From the NCBI RefSeq assembly GCF_001556105.1, contig NZ_LSIF01000055.1, positions 62,001 to 126,000 of the forward strand: DNA of 64,000 nt, written 5' to 3'. Positions 61,410 through 64,000 of the stretch are shown piece after piece. The translations under genes and the position numbers were made by a program. Positions within the stretch are counted from its first letter, which is position 1. Every line of letters begins with the position of its first letter. The notes beneath the pieces are model-generated. The model worked only from the letters and a program-made list of their open reading frames with translations, was not told the origin of the DNA and ran no database searches. Source of the DNA: Pseudoxanthomonas mexicana (GTDB lineage: Bacteria > Pseudomonadota > Gammaproteobacteria > Xanthomonadales > Xanthomonadaceae).

Positions 61410-61709
61410 ATGACCGGCGACCAGCCTTCCCTCGACCTCCATCACGACCCGGCCGCTCGCCGCTTTTCCACCCGGCTCGACGGGCATGACGCCGAACTCC
61501 TGTACTCGCTGCGGGACGGCCGCATGGTCATCGACCACACCGGCGTGCCGGAGGCGATCGGCGGTCGGGGCGTCGCCGCCACGCTGGTCAAGGCCGCGCT
61601 GGATCATGCACGTGCGCAGGGCTGGCGCGTGGTGCCGGCCTGTTCCTATTCCGCTGCCTATGTCCAGCGGCATCCCGAGTATGCCGATCTGATCGATGCG
61701 CGATCGTGA
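61410..61709 (+). CDS. short GNAT-like N-acetyltransferase (COG2388, YidJ-like)
   Basis: A 99-residue protein: FSTRLDGHDAELLYSLRDGR, VIDHTGVPEAIGGRGVAATL (the acetyl-CoA loop GGRGVA) and VVPACSYSAAYVQRHPEY (the family's CSY...RHPEY end). This short form of the GNAT fold is widespread and acceptors are unknown. Confidence 0.88.
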   Translation: MTGDQPSLDLHHDPAARRFSTRLDGHDAELLYSLRDGRMVIDHTGVPEAIGGRGVAATLVKAALDHARAQGWRVVPACSYSAAYVQRHPEYADLIDARS

Positions 61710-61769
61710 TGGAGGACTGCGGTGGGGCGGCCTAGAATGACGGCCATCACACGCGGAAGGAGCCCGAAC

Positions 61770-62618
61770 GTGTCATTCACCCCCATGTCCCGCAACCCGG
61801 CCCGCCAGGCCGGCCTCGTCCTGTTGACGGTGCTCGCCGTGGCCGCCTGCAAGCGCGAAGCCACCGCGCCGCCCGCCGCGACCGGCGAGCCGCAGCCCCC
61901 CGTGGTCGCGCCCGCCGGGACGGTCGCCGTGCCGGTCGACCTGAAGGACGTCATCGAGACCACCGACCGGTACGTCGTGGGCATCAGCTATCCGTCCACG
62001 GTCAACCGCTATCCTGGGCTGGCCAAGGCGCTGTCGGCGTATACCGAGGCGGAACGCGCCGAGTTGATGGAGGCCGTCGAGGCCTTTGGCAATGACAAGC
62101 CCTCCGCGCCGTACGAACTGTCGCTGGCGTTCGAACAGGTGGTGGACACGCCGCAGATCGTGGCCGTGGCCGCCGATGGCAGCCGCTACACCGGCGGTGC
62201 GCACGGCCAGCCATTGATCGCGCGCTTCGTCTGGCTGCCGCAACAGGACGCGCGCCTGACCGCAGACGCGCTGATTCCCGACGTGAAGGGGTGGCAGGCG
62301 GTCAGCGACTATGTGCGCGAACAGCTGCATACCGCCGTGGTCACCCGCGCGGACGAAGACGAACTGGCGCCGGTGGACCGGGCGGCACTGATCAAGAGTA
62401 CGTTCCGGATGATCGACGAGGGCACGGAGCCCGAGGCCGACAACTTCAGCGAGTTCGTGCCGGTGCTTGACGCGGCAGGCCGCATCACGGCATTGCGATT
62501 CGTCTTCGCGCCCTACCAGGTGGGGCCTTATGCCGACGGCACGCAGACGGTGGACGTGCCTGCTGCGCTGGTACTGCCGCATGTCGCGGCGGAGTACGCA
62601 GCGCTGTTCGCCCGCTGA
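61770..62618 (+). CDS. DUF3298-family lipoprotein
   Basis: A 282-residue lipoprotein (lipobox LLTVLAVAACKRE). The body has ELSLAFEQVVDTPQIVAVAA, SRYTGGAHGQPLIARFVWLP (DUF4163-like) and a DUF3298-type end, LRFVFAPYQVGPYADGTQTV. RsiV and PdaC share this domain pair. GTG 61770 has GAAGGAG 7 nt upstream and is preferred over ATG 61785. Role unknown; an anti-sigma-like or envelope-sensing task is only speculation. Confidence 0.82.
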   Translation: MSFTPMSRNPARQAGLVLLTVLAVAACKREATAPPAATGEPQPPVVAPAGTVAVPVDLKDVIETTDRYVVGISYPSTVNRYPGLAKALSAYTEAERAELMEAVEAFGNDKPSAPYELSLAFEQVVDTPQIVAVAADGSRYTGGAHGQPLIARFVWLPQQDARLTADALIPDVKGWQAVSDYVREQLHTAVVTRADEDELAPVDRAALIKSTFRMIDEGTEPEADNFSEFVPVLDAAGRITALRFVFAPYQVGPYADGTQTVDVPAALVLPHVAAEYAALFAR

Positions 62619-62663
62619 CGGGTGACGGTGGCGAGCCCTCTCCGGAGGTAAGCATCTGAAACG

Positions 62664-62694
62664 AAAAGAGCAGGCCAGGGCCTGCTCTTTTTTT
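62664..62694. terminator. intrinsic terminator between the lipoprotein gene and the PilH-type gene
   Basis: AAAAGAGCAGGCC and GGCCTGCTCTTTTTTT make a strong symmetric stem with T-runs on both strands, positioned between two convergent genes. Confidence 0.9.
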
Positions 62695-62711
62695 CATGAG
62701 GTGCGGTGGCG

Positions 62712-63104
62712 TCAGGCCGACGGCGGCGACGGCAGTTCGCGTGCGTTGAAGATGCGCTCGATCACCTCGGCCAGCTCGTCTTCGGAGAACGGCTTGGTCA
62801 GGTAGGCCTTCGCGCCCTGGCGCAGGCCCCACATGCGATCCGTGTCCTGGTCCTTGGTGGTCACCAGGATCACCGGGATGTGCTTGGTGGTGACCTCGCG
62901 GCTCAATGTGCGTGTCGCCTGGAACCCGTTGAGGTTCGGCATCACCACATCCATCAGCACCATGTCCGGCAGCTCGCGCTTGGCCACTTCCACACCCGCG
63001 GCGCCGTCCTCGGCCGTAATGGATTCGTGCCCCAGTTTCTCTACGATGCGCTGGATGCCCAGCAGCTGCGACGGTGAATCGTCGACGATCAGAATCTTTG
63101 CCAT
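62712..63104 (-). CDS. pilH: PilH-type single-domain response regulator
   Basis: A 130-residue receiver domain: KILIVDDSPSQLLGIQRIVE (acidic pair DD), MVLMDVVMPNLNGFQ (phospho-acceptor Asp), LVTTKDQDTDRMWGLRQGAK (Thr and switch region) and YLTKPFSEDEL (Lys). Its form is closest to twitching-motility PilH, a receiver that retunes type IV pilus phosphorelay. No other pil or chp genes are in the window. The assignment to PilH rather than a general CheY-like protein is inferred from sequence pattern. Confidence 0.75.
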   Translation of the reverse strand: MAKILIVDDSPSQLLGIQRIVEKLGHESITAEDGAAGVEVAKRELPDMVLMDVVMPNLNGFQATRTLSREVTTKHIPVILVTTKDQDTDRMWGLRQGAKAYLTKPFSEDELAEVIERIFNARELPSPPSA

Positions 63105-63206
63105 GGATGTCCCCAGTGTTCCCCGTCACCGATTTTAGACCTTGCCGGTGACAACACAATGGGTTGGGCGGCCAACGGATAACGTCCGTCGTACCGCCGG
63201 CGCCGT

Positions 63207-64000
63207 TCATCCCATTCGCACCAGCGTGCGCCCGAACGAGCGCCCGTCCAGCATGGTGCGGAACACCTCAGGCAAGCCTTCCAGCGTGGTTTCGCGCGTA
63301 CAGATCGTGTCAAGGTGCCGCGGCTTCCAGTCGCTGGCCAGGTGCTGCCAGACCTGCTCGCGGATGTCGCGCGCGGTGCCTGCGGAGGCGACGCCGAGCA
63401 GCGACACGCCCCGAATGATGAAGGGCATCACAGTTATGGGCAGATCGGCAGTGGCGGCCAGACCGGCACTGGCCACATTGCCGTAGGGTGACGTCTGCGC
63501 CAGCAGGCTGGCCAGCATGGGGCCGCCGACGTTGTCGAGGCCGCCGCCGAAACGTGCCGACTCCATCGGACGCAGGGTGGCCAGCCCATCGCGCCCCAGC
63601 ACCTCGGCGGCGCCGATCGACGTAAGGTACGCGGTGTTCTCGGGTTTGCCGCTGACGGCATGCACCTCGAAGCCCGCCTTGCTGAAGATGTCGACGGCGA
63701 GCGAGCCGACGCCACCGGTGGCCCCGGTGACGGCAAGCGGGCCGAGATCCGGCGTCTGCCGGTTCTCGCGCATGCGGAACAACGCCAGCGCGGCAGTGAA
63801 GCCGGCGGTGCCCAGGATCATGCTCTCGCGCAGGCTCAGCCCCGAGGGCAGGGGAATGACCCACTTCGCGTCAAGCCGCGCGTACTCGGCGTAGCCGCCA
63901 TCCCGCGTTTCGCTGAGGCCCGAGCCGGTGACCAGCACCGCATCGCCCTCCTTGAAAGAAGGATCAGTGGAGGCCACCACATGGCCGGCGACGTCGATGC
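63207..64000 (-). CDS. AcuI/YhdH-family NADPH-dependent oxidoreductase (5' end outside window)
   Basis: The frame is open to the right edge, so the N-terminus (about 70 residues) lies outside. Visible are IDVAGHVVAS, the GSGLSETRDGGYAEYARLDA loop, the nucleotide-binding motif TGATGGVGSLAVDIFSKAGF, SARFGGGLDNVGG and a late SLLGVASAGT. YhdH/AcuI enzymes are zinc-free medium-chain reductases that reduce acryloyl-CoA. The next gene out of view is not known. Confidence 0.85.
   Translation of the reverse strand, partial: IDVAGHVVASTDPSFKEGDAVLVTGSGLSETRDGGYAEYARLDAKWVIPLPSGLSLRESMILGTAGFTAALALFRMRENRQTPDLGPLAVTGATGGVGSLAVDIFSKAGFEVHAVSGKPENTAYLTSIGAAEVLGRDGLATLRPMESARFGGGLDNVGGPMLASLLAQTSPYGNVASAGLAATADLPITVMPFIIRGVSLLGVASAGTARDIREQVWQHLASDWKPRHLDTICTRETTLEGLPEVFRTMLDGRSFGRTLVRMG

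Noticed and set aside
1..64000. tRNA, rRNA, transposase, integrase or prophage genes
   Set aside because: No tRNA-like CCA-ended cloverleaf sequence, no rRNA segment and no recombinase motif was found by reading; the island has no visible integrase or attachment repeat.

Overview
The window is GC-rich chromosomal DNA that looks like a member of the Xanthomonadaceae/Lysobacteraceae (Pseudoxanthomonas, Lysobacter or Luteimonas type). The signs are strong third-position GC, many secreted hydrolases with Tat or lipoprotein signals, small Xanthomonad families (DUF6122, DUF6164, DUF6151), GTGGGAGCGACG- and GTAGGGCGGGC-type palindromic repeats, and many diguanylate cyclases. This assignment is inference from gene content; no rRNA or other marker gene is present. 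I see no tRNA, rRNA, CRISPR array, transposase or prophage.

Layout. 1-9.1 kb: a YdjG/YdjI-like zinc-ribbon and SPFH stress pair, a small membrane protein whose end lies in a repeat, a sensor propeller fused to a diguanylate cyclase, a Tat phosphoesterase, and a divergent DUF2306/AraC-type regulator pair. 9.1-20 kb: a frameshifted VOC protein, a lipase-like protein, LD-carboxypeptidase, GNAT, YkgJ, a YaiI operon, a modular secreted esterase, and a methyltransferase divergent from an M14 carboxypeptidase. 20-29.4 kb: small stress and zinc-binding proteins, HDOD, MHYT-GGDEF-EAL, M13 peptidase, ThpR, a TPR protein and thioredoxin 2.

29.5 to about 34.7 kb is a visibly AT-richer island and the most interesting part. 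It holds an OphMA/SonM-like peptide backbone N-methyltransferase (split borosin type). Three short precursor-like peptides (71, 78 and 96 aa) share a gapless 38-residue block ending in Met-x-Cys, followed by a hydrophobic/Pro/acidic tail. Three divergent GNAT acetyltransferases are interleaved with them, and a TPR-diguanylate cyclase overlaps the third peptide. I read this as a horizontally acquired borosin RiPP cluster with multiple precursors. The cyclase gene changes from island-like to host-like composition part way along.

35-49.6 kb: a MASE2 diguanylate cyclase, a broken DUF998 gene, RidA, two flavoproteins of the HI0933 type, a class C beta-lactamase-like hydrolase, an FKBP with an apparent internal deletion, TrhO-SelO, GST, an LLM flavin enzyme and a Tat carboxylesterase, with REPIN-like repeats between several genes. 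49.6-64 kb: YaeQ, cold-shock protein, DbpA, a barnase/barstar pair, lipoproteins, ZIP transporter, GST, M14 peptidase, POT peptide transporter, rhomboid protease, a histone-H1-like protein, a PilH-type response regulator and a partial AcuI/YhdH oxidoreductase.

Three loci (VOC, DUF998, FKBP) carry small deletions or frameshifts in very GC-rich stretches. They may be true decay or consensus errors; reads would decide.
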